From Gaiellales bacterium (GTDB lineage Bacteria; Actinomycetota; Thermoleophilia; Gaiellales; JAICJC01): DNA of 45,697 nucleotides. The notes beneath the pieces were generated by a model. The model was not told where the DNA came from, ran no database searches, and worked only from the letters and a program-made list of their open reading frames with translations. Location: NCBI GenBank assembly GCA_036403155.1, contig DASWRM010000048.1, positions 1-45,697 on the forward strand, in the 5' to 3' direction. The position numbers and the translations under genes are program-made. Of the stretch, positions 16,695 to 27,777 are shown one piece after another (position 1 is the first letter of the stretch; every line of letters begins with the position of its first letter).

Positions 16695-17143
16695 GCCTCC
16701 TCCCGCGCCAGCTCGGCGTCGATCCGCTCGTCGAGCTCGGGATCGGGCGACGGAGGCGGCGCGGGCGGCCCCGCACCGCGCCCGCGCGACCACCGCATCG
16801 CGAGCGCGACCGCCACCGCACCGCCGCCGAGCAGCACCGCGCCCGGTACGACCCATGCCAGCAGACCGAACCCGTGGTGCGGCGGCGCGGCCAGGATCTC
16901 CTCCCCGTACTGGTCGATCAGGTAGGCCTTGGTGCGCTGCTCGGACCACCCCTGGTCGTGCTTGGCGCGGATCAGGGAGCGGATCTGATCTGCCGCCGAC
17001 GACTGCGACTGGTTGAGCGGCTCGTGGCACACCGGGCACATCAGCTGGTTCTCCAGGTCGGTGACCGACCACGCCGCAGCCGCGCCCGCCGGCGGCGCGG
17101 CCACCAGCGCGGCACCCAGCACGACGGCCACGAGCCACCTCAC
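16691..17143 (-). CDS. ccmH: CcmH-like cytochrome c maturation protein
   Basis: 150 aa. A signal peptide (about 1-23, ending GAAAAW) is followed by the CcmH core: DLENQLMCPVCHEPLNQSQS with the redox motif CPVC, then a helical bundle (ADQIRSLIRAKHDQGWSEQ, LIDQYGEEIL). A transmembrane helix at about 100-122 anchors it, leaving a Pro-rich cytoplasmic tail. CcmH helps reduce apocytochrome c cysteines before haem attachment. No ccmF or haem-handling gene is in view, so the rest of the pathway is elsewhere. GTG at 17143 overlaps the tlpA stop as GTGA. Confidence 0.9.
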   Translation of the reverse strand: MRWLVAVVLGAALVAAPPAGAAAAWSVTDLENQLMCPVCHEPLNQSQSSAADQIRSLIRAKHDQGWSEQRTKAYLIDQYGEEILAAPPHHGFGLLAWVVPGAVLLGGGAVAVALAMRWSRGRGAGPPAPPPSPDPELDERIDAELAREEA

Positions 17144-17688
17144 GCCGCGCCACCGAGCAACGGGCCGATCTCGGACTCGACGGCCTGCGCGTCGACCGGA
17201 CCGGGAAAGTGATGCACCACGTGAAGGGTGCGGTCGAGGACGAATGTCTCGGGGAACCCGCTCAGCCCCCACCTGCGGTAGATCTCGTTGCCCGCCGCGT
17301 GAACGAGCGGATACGTCAGGTGATAGCGGGCCGCGAAGGCCGCCGCGTCGGCCGTCGTGTCCTGCGAGTCGACGCCCACGACGGCCAGGCGGCTCCCGTA
17401 CTTCTGCGAGAGCTCCTCGAGCGCGGGCGCCTCGTCCTTGCATGGGTCGCACCACGAGGCCCAGAAGTTCAGCACGACCACCTTGCCGCGGAACGACGAC
17501 AGCGTCGTGTCGCCTCCCCTCCCGATATTGCCGAGCGTGAAGATCGGGGCGGCGGGGTGTTTCCCATCCGCCACCTGGGTGGCGATGGAGGTGTGGCTGT
17601 CGACCAGGCTCTTCGCGAACAGTCCGACCAGCGCCAGCAGCAGAAGCACGGCGCCGGCCTGCAGGACTCGTCGCACCGGAACGGCCAC
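17140..17688 (-). CDS. TlpA/CcmG-family membrane thioredoxin
   Basis: 182 aa. An N-terminal helix (about 8-27) anchors an extracytoplasmic thioredoxin fold. The active site is WASWCDPCKDE; family members more often have a Pro before the second Cys preceded by a different residue, so CDPC is slightly unusual. The cis-Pro loop is SGFPETFVLD. It should reduce CcmH or apocytochrome c and be re-reduced by CcdA, the genes immediately downstream in a run of GTGA overlaps. GTG start at 17688; a TACCCT box ends 6 bases upstream with no ribosome site. Confidence 0.9.
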   Translation of the reverse strand: MAVPVRRVLQAGAVLLLLALVGLFAKSLVDSHTSIATQVADGKHPAAPIFTLGNIGRGGDTTLSSFRGKVVVLNFWASWCDPCKDEAPALEELSQKYGSRLAVVGVDSQDTTADAAAFAARYHLTYPLVHAAGNEIYRRWGLSGFPETFVLDRTLHVVHHFPGPVDAQAVESEIGPLLGGAA

Positions 17689-17694
17689 GCCTGA

Positions 17695-17700
17695 AGGGTA
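17695..17700 (-). promoter_or_regulatory. -10 box TACCCT for the tlpA operon
   Basis: Minus-strand TACCCT (17700-17695) ends 6 bases before the GTG at 17688 and fills the 13-base gap after the spermidine-synthase-like gene. No ribosome site is present, so a leaderless internal promoter is predicted. Confidence 0.45.
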
Positions 17701-17701
17701 T

Positions 17702-19198
17702 CTACTTGCCGGTCCCGCCCGCGGCGGCGTACCGCACGATCATCTGGTCGGTCAGCCACTCGACCGGCGCATGGTCGTCCGTGAGCGGGTCATCCGCCGG
17801 GGCGACGGGTCGCAGGGCGAGCGCGTCGGCGCGCGTCGGAGTCAGGCTCGGGGGCAGCGCCTCCAGGCGCGCGAGCAGCTGATCCCGGGTCACCGGGCGC
17901 GTGAAGCCGGCGACGATCACATTGAAATCACCGACCGGCCACCGGTAGACGGAGGCGAATCGCGTGGCCATCGTCCCGCCGATGGCATCGGGCAGCCGAT
18001 CGTCACCCGGTACGCGACCGACGTTCGCCATCACCATGCCGCCCGGATGCAGGCGGCTGACCGCGAGCGACCAGAACTCCTGCGTCGTCAGGTAGAACGG
18101 TATGTACGGCTGGCGGAAGGCGTCGAGGAAGATCGCGTCGTAGCGTCCGGCGTGCTGCTCGAGGTACGTGCGCCCATCCGCCGTCGCAACGCGGACGCGC
18201 GGGTTGTCGCCCAGGCCGAAATACCGGCGGCCGGCGCTGGTCACGTCGGGATCGAGCTCGATGCCCTGGATGTCGACCGCCGGCCAGTACGTCCCATACG
18301 CGCGGCCGACCGTGCCGCCGGCATAGCCGATCATGGCCAGGCTCCGGAACGCGCCGCCGTGCAGGGCCGGAGCGAGCAGAAACTGATCCCAGTACCCGCC
18401 GGTCAACACCTGGTTCTTCCGCCAGATCGAGTGGTCGGCCCAGCCCTCGTTCAGGTGCAGGATCCGCGTGCCGTCGGACTGCTGGACGACCTGGATGAAC
18501 TGGTAGGGCGACTCGGTCTCGAACACGACGCCGTGCCCGGGCTTGACGAGGCCCGGCGGAACCAGGGCCAGGACGCCGATCGCGACGGGCGCGAGCAGGT
18601 ATCGCCGGCCGAGAGCGGGAACGGCCGTCAGCGCGAGCACGGCCGCGCTCGCCAGCATCGTGCGGCGCGTGCCGAGCGACGGGATCAGCACGACAACCGG
18701 TAGGAACGTCCCCATGATGCTCCCGGCCGTCGACAGCGCGTACATCCGCCCGGCGACCTCGCCGGCCTGCTCGACCCGGGTCACGCCCAGGCGGACGGCG
18801 AACGGGGATGCCATGCCGAGCAGGGTGATCGGCACCGAGAAGATCAGCATCGACGCAAAGAACGACCCCAGGAACGCGCCGACGGACGCGTCGGCGAAGG
18901 CCGTCACGGCACGGTCGAGCAGCGGGCTGGCGATGAACGGGGTGGCGGCGATGGCGGCAGCGGCGATCAGCATCAGCCGTGCCAGGTAGGCCATCGAGGG
19001 GTGACGGTCGGCGATCCGGCCACCGATGAAGTAGCCGGCGCAGAGGTAGATCAGGATCAGGCCGATGATGTTGGCCCAGACCAGGATGGACGCCCCGAAG
19101 AACGGCGCGAGCAGCCGCGAAGCCGACATCTCCGTCGACATGGTGGTCGCACCGGCCACGAACACCAGCGGATAGAGCAGGCGGTGACCGCTCGTCAC
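17702..19198 (-). CDS. Membrane protein with spermidine-synthase-like domain
   Basis: 498 aa. Residues 1-240 contain about seven hydrophobic helices (YPLVFVAGATTMSTEMSASR opens the first) of the type fused to spermidine-synthase-like domains. Residues about 255-495 are a Rossmann methyltransferase-like fold with IGYAGGTVGRAYG, IELDPDV, ATADGRTYL and DAIFLDAFRQPYIP. True spermidine synthases use decarboxylated AdoMet; many membrane-fused relatives have no known product, so I do not name the reaction. GTG at 19198 is chosen because TACACT ends 7 bases upstream; upstream codons in the same frame are not protein-like. Confidence 0.78.
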   Translation of the reverse strand: MTSGHRLLYPLVFVAGATTMSTEMSASRLLAPFFGASILVWANIIGLILIYLCAGYFIGGRIADRHPSMAYLARLMLIAAAAIAATPFIASPLLDRAVTAFADASVGAFLGSFFASMLIFSVPITLLGMASPFAVRLGVTRVEQAGEVAGRMYALSTAGSIMGTFLPVVVLIPSLGTRRTMLASAAVLALTAVPALGRRYLLAPVAIGVLALVPPGLVKPGHGVVFETESPYQFIQVVQQSDGTRILHLNEGWADHSIWRKNQVLTGGYWDQFLLAPALHGGAFRSLAMIGYAGGTVGRAYGTYWPAVDIQGIELDPDVTSAGRRYFGLGDNPRVRVATADGRTYLEQHAGRYDAIFLDAFRQPYIPFYLTTQEFWSLAVSRLHPGGMVMANVGRVPGDDRLPDAIGGTMATRFASVYRWPVGDFNVIVAGFTRPVTRDQLLARLEALPPSLTPTRADALALRPVAPADDPLTDDHAPVEWLTDQMIVRYAAAGGTGK

Positions 19199-19205
19199 GA
19201 CGGCG

Positions 19206-19211
19206 AGTGTA
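19206..19211 (-). promoter_or_regulatory. -10 box TACACT for the spermidine-synthase-like gene
   Basis: Minus-strand TACACT (19211-19206) ends 7 bases before the GTG at 19198, without a ribosome site. It lies in the 40-base gap after the zinc-ribbon gene stop at 19239. Confidence 0.5.
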
Positions 19212-19238
19212 GTCCCCGGTTCTCCGTGGCCGGCTGGT

Positions 19239-19457
19239 CTAGCCGCCGTTGCGGCCGGCCGAATACGTCCGGCTGAACGGCCGCCACGGAACCCGCTGCC
19301 ACGACGACCCACGGCACATCGGGCATTCGGGGAGCACCTTGTGGACGGTCACGCCGTAGCCACAACCGGCACAGCGAAACTCGCCCTTCGCTCGCGAGCC
19401 GGTCGCCCAGCCGGCGGCGTCCTCCACGACCTCGAGTCGATCCAGGCTCGACCCCAT
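19239..19457 (-). CDS. Small zinc-ribbon protein
   Basis: 72 aa. A zinc ribbon (FRCAGCGYGVTVHK then LPECPMCRGSSW) fills residues about 28-52 and resembles rubredoxin-like or ribbon domains on regulatory peptides. The tail is basic and aromatic (WRPFSRTYSAGRNGG). ATG 19457 has an AAGGGTGG ribosome site at good distance. It lies immediately upstream of the spermidine-synthase-like gene on the same strand, but that gene has its own -10 box. Function unknown. Confidence 0.65.
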   Translation of the reverse strand: MGSSLDRLEVVEDAAGWATGSRAKGEFRCAGCGYGVTVHKVLPECPMCRGSSWQRVPWRPFSRTYSAGRNGG

Positions 19458-19505
19458 CGCGCACCACCCTTCACCCTGCGCCGCCCAACTCCGGCGGCAT
19501 GGCGA

Positions 19506-19511
19506 TAGAGT
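19506..19511 (+). promoter_or_regulatory. Possible -10 box TAGAGT for the tetraspan gene
   Basis: TAGAGT sits about 185 bases before the ATG at 19697. If used, the mRNA would have a leader of roughly 180 bases, much longer than elsewhere in this window. A GTG at 19517 keeps the frame open into the gene, but the Arg/Ser/Gly-rich peptide looks non-coding. I see no recognised riboswitch in the leader. Confidence 0.3.
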
Positions 19512-19696
19512 AGCCCGTGCGGAGAAGCGGCTCAACAGGAATTTCCCGCATACGCGCTGGTCGCATTGCCGGGGGGCGCCCTTGCAACAGCAGCCGGGCA
19601 TGCAGGACTGGACGCGGCGGGAGCGAAGCGAGCGACGCGAGCACGGCGCGGACGTCCCGGAGGGGCGGCGCGGCCGGTTCCGAAAGGGGAAGTGCC

Positions 19697-20338
19697 ATGA
19701 GTACCGAGAGCAACGATCCAAACCGCCCGGCCTCCGAGCCGGAGCCAAGCGCGCCGGCCGCGCCGGACATGCCGATCCCACCCGCGGCGCCGCCGCCTGG
19801 GGCGGCAGAGCCGCCGCCGTCCGCTGGTTCGAGCGCCGGCGTCCCCCATCGCACGGGTGCCGGGATGGGCGCAGGCACGAACATCGACTTCGCGGCCGTC
19901 CCGCGGTCGGTATGGATCTCACTGGGCGGCGCTGTGGTGCTGCTGATCAGCGTGTTCTTCAGCTGGTACACGGCATCGGTGTCGGTCGCGGGGAATTCCG
20001 GAAGCACGAGCGAGAGCGGCTGGGATTCCGGTTCCGCGGCGAAGCTGATCGCGCTGCTCGCTCTGGTCGCCATCGTCGCATGGGCGGTCGAGCTGTTCGC
20101 GCCGACGGTGGCGCTGCCGTTCCCGGCGTGGATGATCGCCGGAGCGGCCGGTGCGCTCGCGCTGCTGCTCGTCCTGTTCAAGATCGTGTCGAAGCCCGGT
20201 GGCGACAGTGTCGGCCAGTTCAATGCGCTTGGCATCGGCCACGTATCGATTGGAACGGCGTGGGGCATCTGGCTCGCATTGCTTGCGACGATCGCGGTGC
20301 TGGTCGGGGCGTACCTGCGGATGAACGAGAGCGCCTGA
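19697..20338 (+). CDS. Pro-rich N-terminus, four-helix membrane protein
   Basis: 213 aa. Residues 1-70 are Pro/Ala/Glu/Ser-rich and disordered (EPEPSAPAAPDMPIPPAAPP). Four hydrophobic segments follow (about 78-98, 118-138, 142-162 and 185-205), beginning VWISLGGAVVLLISVFFSWY. The first loop is Ser/Gly-rich. No catalytic motif is visible. ATG 19697 has AGGGGA at good spacing. A strong hairpin follows the stop, so this is probably a single-gene transcript. Function unknown. Confidence 0.65.
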   Translation: MSTESNDPNRPASEPEPSAPAAPDMPIPPAAPPPGAAEPPPSAGSSAGVPHRTGAGMGAGTNIDFAAVPRSVWISLGGAVVLLISVFFSWYTASVSVAGNSGSTSESGWDSGSAAKLIALLALVAIVAWAVELFAPTVALPFPAWMIAGAAGALALLLVLFKIVSKPGGDSVGQFNALGIGHVSIGTAWGIWLALLATIAVLVGAYLRMNESA

Positions 20339-20357
20339 GCGCTCGCTGTGAGGCACG

Positions 20358-20396
20358 GCTGCGCCCGGCGACCGGACTCCGGCCGCCGGGCGCAGC
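20358..20396 (+). terminator. Strong hairpin after the tetraspan membrane gene
   Basis: A perfect 13-base inverted repeat (20358-20370 and 20384-20396; GCTGCGCCCGGCG and its complement) encloses a further CCGG-ACT-CCGG. No T-run follows. It ends 2 bases before the TAGACT box of the next gene, so it may insulate that promoter from upstream transcription. Confidence 0.6.
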
Positions 20397-20398
20397 AC

Positions 20399-20404
20399 TA
20401 GACT
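20399..20404 (+). promoter_or_regulatory. -10 box TAGACT for the basic-linker gene
   Basis: TAGACT ends 7 bases before the GTG at 20412 and there is no ribosome site, so a leaderless message is predicted. The expected -35 position falls inside the preceding hairpin. Confidence 0.5.
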
Positions 20405-20411
20405 GGCACGC

Positions 20412-20966
20412 GTGACGACGGCCAAGGCCACACTCAAGCCGTACCTGACCGAGATCCGCGACTGGGTCTCGCAGGGGATGACCGACGTCTGGATCGCGCA
20501 CCGGCTGAACTCGACGCCGGCCAGCATCTCGGCGTTCCGGTCGCAGCACGGGATCCTCCGCCGCGACGTGGCCGGCGAGGTGCTCGCGGCGGACGTTCCC
20601 CCACCGGTGATCCCTCCCGAGGCGGACGAGCCGGAGCCCGAGACGAAGCCGCGGCGACGGTCGCGGGGCGGGCGGAAGAAGAGCGGGGAGTCGACCGCGA
20701 CGACGTCGACGCCGGTTGCGGAGACGGCCGATGCGAACGGCGACGGTGCCGGGAAGCGGCGGCGGCGCGGCGGCCGCGGGCGCGGCAGGCGCGTGCCGGC
20801 CTACGAGGCGGTGCTGGACACCGGCGACGAGGGGTACGGCTTCTGGATGGACGGCGCGGTGCGCGACGACCCGGTGTTTGCCGAGAACTGGGCGGACCGG
20901 CGGGCGATCGTCGTCAAGATCGAGGCCGACCAGATCGTGATCCGCGCGGCCGAGCCGGGCGAGTAG
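20412..20966 (+). CDS. Putative DNA-binding protein: helix-turn-helix-like head, basic linker, conserved tail
   Basis: 184 aa. Residues 4-45 resemble a helix-turn-helix (YLTEIRDWVSQGMTDVWIA, then STPASISAFRSQHG). Residues 60-125 are a low-complexity linker with two highly basic clusters (KPRRRSRGGRKKSG and KRRRRGGRGRGRR) that could hold DNA or RNA non-specifically. Residues 128-184 are a compact domain (YEAVLDTGDEGYGFWMDGAV, then RRAIVVKIEADQIVIRAAE). A nucleoid or RNA-associated role fits, but this is inference. GTG start supported by the TAGACT box. The gene ends 3 bases from the convergent gene at 20970. Confidence 0.6.
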   Translation: MTTAKATLKPYLTEIRDWVSQGMTDVWIAHRLNSTPASISAFRSQHGILRRDVAGEVLAADVPPPVIPPEADEPEPETKPRRRSRGGRKKSGESTATTSTPVAETADANGDGAGKRRRRGGRGRGRRVPAYEAVLDTGDEGYGFWMDGAVRDDPVFAENWADRRAIVVKIEADQIVIRAAEPGE

Positions 20967-20969
20967 CGG

Positions 20970-21281
20970 TCACGGCCGATAGTCGACGGCGCCTCGCGCG
21001 AACCGCGCGAACGCCGCGTCGCCCACGATCGTGAGGTCGTGCGCCCACACGTGGTCGGTCGTGCGATGGGCGACCTGCCGCGCCCAGGAGGCGCTTCCCT
21101 CGTACTCGCCCGCGAGCTGCTCGAGCGTGAAGGCCTGGCCGACGCGCCGGTTCAGCTCGGCGACGATCTCGTCCACGACGGCTCGGTAGACGGCTTCTCG
21201 AGCGGGCGACACGTCCAGCGAGTCGAGCCGGCGCTGCCCGGCCTCCCACTCCATGACGGCGAGATCCAGCGTCGTGCTCAC
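20970..21281 (-). CDS. Hypothetical protein coupled to DUF501
   Basis: 103 aa, mostly helical, with no recognised domain. Visible pieces are MEWEAGQRRLDSL, YRAVVDEIVAELNRRVG, FTLEQLAGEYEGSASWARQ and HVWAHDLTIVGDAAFARFARG. No cysteine pairs, signal peptide or membrane segment. Its GTG overlaps the DUF501 stop as GTGA, so the two are co-translated. In mycobacteria the gene after DUF501 is a Ppx/GppA phosphatase; this protein is too short and lacks its motifs. Confidence 0.6.
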   Translation of the reverse strand: MSTTLDLAVMEWEAGQRRLDSLDVSPAREAVYRAVVDEIVAELNRRVGQAFTLEQLAGEYEGSASWARQVAHRTTDHVWAHDLTIVGDAAFARFARGAVDYRP

Positions 21282-21763
21282 GTGGTGCAGCACCCCGTCT
21301 CGGGGAACAGCGGCGCGGCCTCCTCGACGATCGCCCGCCCGAGCGCGTACCCCGGTTCGGCCAGCGCGAACGCGGCATGCGCGTGCAGGCACTTGACTGC
21401 TCCGGCCCGCGCTGTGCCGCCGATGCCGAGCTCGAGCGAGGCGCCGCCGTCGGCCATCACGGCCGCCGGGCGGCGGAGCGCCCGCTGGCGGGCCGCGCCC
21501 CAGGCATACGACTCGGCCGCCGGCCCTCCGGCAGCAACGAGCCGCTCGAAGCGGTCGACGCCGCCCGCATCCTCGAGCGCCGCGATCGCAGCGACGGCAC
21601 TCGGGCACGTGAGGTAGTAGGTGGTCGGGAACGGATCACCGCCGGCCAGGTAGGCATCCTGCTCGACGACGGCAGGAGCGCCGTAGGGGCAGCGCGCTGC
21701 GACGCCCCGCAGGCCGCGCGGCGGGCGGCCGAGCTGCCGCTCGACGATGGCACGATCGTCCAC
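21278..21763 (-). CDS. DUF501 family protein
   Basis: 161 aa. It matches the actinobacterial DUF501 family in layout: VERQLGRPPRGLRGVAARCPYG at the start, then FPTTYYLTCPSAVAAIAALE, and GIGGTARAGAVKCLHAHAAFALA near the end. The conserved cysteines (in RCPYG, LTCPS, KCLHAH) and HAH could bind a metal, but the function is unknown. In other actinobacteria it lies between ftsB and ppx after eno, as it does here apart from ppx. GTG at 21763 has TACGCT 6 bases upstream and no ribosome site. Confidence 0.88.
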   Translation of the reverse strand: MDDRAIVERQLGRPPRGLRGVAARCPYGAPAVVEQDAYLAGGDPFPTTYYLTCPSAVAAIAALEDAGGVDRFERLVAAGGPAAESYAWGAARQRALRRPAAVMADGGASLELGIGGTARAGAVKCLHAHAAFALAEPGYALGRAIVEEAAPLFPETGCCTT

Positions 21764-21769
21764 GCGTTC

Positions 21770-21775
21770 AGCGTA
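21770..21775 (-). promoter_or_regulatory. -10 box TACGCT for DUF501
   Basis: Minus-strand TACGCT (21775-21770) ends 6 bases before the GTG at 21763. No ribosome site; leaderless start predicted. Confidence 0.5.
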
Positions 21776-21881
21776 GCCGCCGCCTGCGCGCGGGCGGAAC
21801 CATCACACCACCCGGCACCTTCCCGCAACCGGCGCGAGACTTCCGCATGCGTCACAGGAGCCCAACAGCCCCCGGTCCGGT

Positions 21882-21977
21882 GACCAAGTCATACCAGGCG
21901 GCCGATGCCGGCTCGTGACGCCCCCGGCACGGTCGACGTGGCAACCATCGCATCACCCAATTCTTGGAGACCAAGCC
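21882..21977. repeat. Paired GACCAAGTC element, family 2, locus 1
   Basis: GACCAAGTC at 21882-21890 and a variant GACCAAGCC at 21969-21977 lie 87 bases apart. The second follows CCCAATTCTTGGA; a CTCGTGACGC block lies between them. The same order of CTCGTGACGC, CCCAATTATTGGA and GACCAAGTC recurs at 44375-44480. No ORF or transposase is associated. Confidence 0.55.
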
Positions 21978-21999
21978 GAGCCCAGGGGGTGCGAGCGGG

Positions 22000-22041
22000 G
22001 CGTTGCGCCTGCGTGACGCCGCGTGACGCCGGCGTAACGCC
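22000..22041. repeat. Tandem GCGTGACGCC decamers
   Basis: Four head-to-tail units of 10-11 bases: GCGTTGCGCCT, GCGTGACGCC, GCGTGACGCC and GGCGTAACGCC. The middle two are identical. The near-helical repeat spacing could present binding sites on one DNA face. A related GTGACGC also occurs in both family 2 loci. Confidence 0.55.
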
Positions 22042-22098
22042 CGAGTGGGCAAACGGCGGCTTCCAGGGTGTCACGCGGGTGTTGCCGCCTCGCGGGCG

Positions 22099-22422
22099 TC
22101 AGCCGCAGTGCGTGAGCTTCGACTGTGCGATGTCGCTGATCACCAGCGGGTGCTCGTTCGGCAGCACGTACCCGCACGCGCGGGCCATGATCTCGATCTT
22201 CGCCTTCGTGCCGAGCGCGGCTGCTTCGGCGACCAGCCGATCGTGCTGCCGCTTCAGTGTCGTCAGCTGACCCCGCTCGTCGCGCAGGCGGCGGCTCGAC
22301 CCCAGGTACTTCTGCACCGGGCTGACGTACAGCGCAGCCATCAACAGCAGCACCGACACCGCGGCCACCCGGCGAAGCGAGAACGGGCTACGGTCGCGAT
22401 CGATCAGTCGAGCGGACCCCAC
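22099..22422 (-). CDS. ftsB: FtsB/DivIC-like septum formation initiator
   Basis: 107 aa. A single membrane helix (about 18-36, VAAVSVLLLMAALYVSPVQ) is followed by a coiled coil (RRLRDERGQLTTLKRQHDRL) and a short conserved tail (IEIMARACGYVLPNEHPLV), the normal DivIC/FtsB layout. It should join the FtsL/FtsQ divisome subcomplex outside the membrane. Its position after eno and before DUF501 is conserved in actinobacteria, here with pyruvate kinase inserted after eno. GTG at 22422 lies 31 bases after the pyk stop, without a clear ribosome site. Confidence 0.85.
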   Translation of the reverse strand: MGSARLIDRDRSPFSLRRVAAVSVLLLMAALYVSPVQKYLGSSRRLRDERGQLTTLKRQHDRLVAEAAALGTKAKIEIMARACGYVLPNEHPLVISDIAQSKLTHCG

Positions 22423-22453
22423 GGAGCAAGCTTCGTCGCCGCCGCCGGAACTC

Positions 22454-26705
<4,252 letters not shown>

Positions 26706-26713
<8 letters not shown>

Positions 26714-27764
26714 GGGCGAGGTCGTGCTTCGCCCGCCGGTACCACGCATCCTGCTCGTCCAGCGTCAGCTCGGCGAAGGTCTGCCCCTCGGCGGCGGCGA
26801 GCGACTCCGCCAGCTCAACGCGTTCGCGGAACCGGCTCGCCGCCGCCCGCAGCGCCAGCTCCGGGTCGACGCCGGCCAGGCGGGCGACGTTGACACCGGC
26901 GAAGAGCAGGTCGCCGAGCTCGTGCACGACGTGACGGTCGGGCTCCTGCTCGGCTGCCTGGGCTGCGGCGCCGTCCAGGGCCTCCCGCAGCTCCCGCAGC
27001 TCGCTCTCGAGGTCGCCCCACGCTCCCTCCCACGCCTTCCAGTCGAAGCCGACCGCCGACGCGCGCCGCTGCACCTTGCGCGCGTAGAGCAGCGACGGAA
27101 GCACGCCCGGGACGTCGTGGAAGATCCCCGCCCGGCCCTCCTGGTCGCTCTTGATCTGCTCCCAGGTGCGACGCACCTCGCCCGGCGTGGACGCCTCGAC
27201 GTCGCCGAATACGTGCGGGTGGCGGCGGATCAGCTTCGCCGTGATGCCCCGTGCCACTTCCGCCCAGTCGCCGTCGCCCTGCTCGTCGAGCAGCAGCGCG
27301 AGAAACGCCGTCTGGAACAGCAGGTCGCCGAGCTCGTCGACGAGCTTGGCGGGATCCCCCTGCTCCGCAGCCTCGGCCACCTCGTAGGCCTCCTCGAGCG
27401 TATGCGGGACGATCGAGCGGGCTGTCTGCTCCCGATCCCATGGGCAGTCGCGCCGCAGGCGCGCGGTCAGGCGCATGAGCGCGACCATCGCGTCGGCCGC
27501 CATCAGGGCACGCAGCGCCTCGCCCTGAGGCACGCACGGCACGCCGTTCGCCGCCGCCAGCAGCCGGACGAACCGTTCGCCCGACGCCGCCGCGACGGGC
27601 GCGTCGGCGGCCACGTGAACGCCCTGGGAGCGCAGCCACCCGGCGAGCGGCTCATCCTCCTCCATCCGCACCGGCCCGGCGGTCTCGAGCGCCCGCCAGG
27701 CTGCCAGCGGTATCAGCTCCGGGTCACCGGGGCCGAGCGCGACCAGGAGCTGGAGCGAGGCCAC
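26706..27764 (-). CDS. mazG: MazG nucleotide pyrophosphohydrolase with reduced methylase-like head
   Basis: 352 aa. Two MazG domains: the first (about 105-215) has WDREQTARSIVPHTLEEAYEV and VDELGDLLFQT, the second (about 225-340) FDWKAWEGAWGDLESEL and VHELGDLLFAGVN, each with the E..E/ExxD metal site. The enzyme hydrolyses non-canonical or damaged NTPs to NMPs and pyrophosphate. Residues 1-95 start LLVALGPGDPELIPLAAWRAL, like the first strand-loop of tetrapyrrole methylase domains fused to MazG in YabN-type proteins, but only a fraction of that domain remains. GTG start at 27764, 13 bases after the foldase gene; operon with it and mfd. Confidence 0.88.
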
Positions 27765-27777
27765 GCGCTCGCTGCGG

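Larger units (their letters stand above)
21764..22098. other. 335-base gap with repeat pair and tandem decamers
   Basis: This gap separates ftsB and DUF501, which both read leftwards. It holds the DUF501 -10 box, the paired repeat at 21882-21977 and the tandem decamers at 22000-22041. I see no gene, tRNA or recognised structured RNA in it. In most actinobacteria these two genes lie close together, so the gap itself is unusual. Confidence 0.6.

Noticed and set aside
19517-19696. N-terminal extension of the tetraspan protein from GTG 19517
   Set aside because: The added residues are a low-complexity Arg/Ser/Gly run, and ATG 19697 has its own good ribosome site.
21882-22041. CRISPR array
   Set aside because: Only two imperfect cores 87 bases apart plus short tandem decamers; no regular repeat-spacer pattern and no cas genes.
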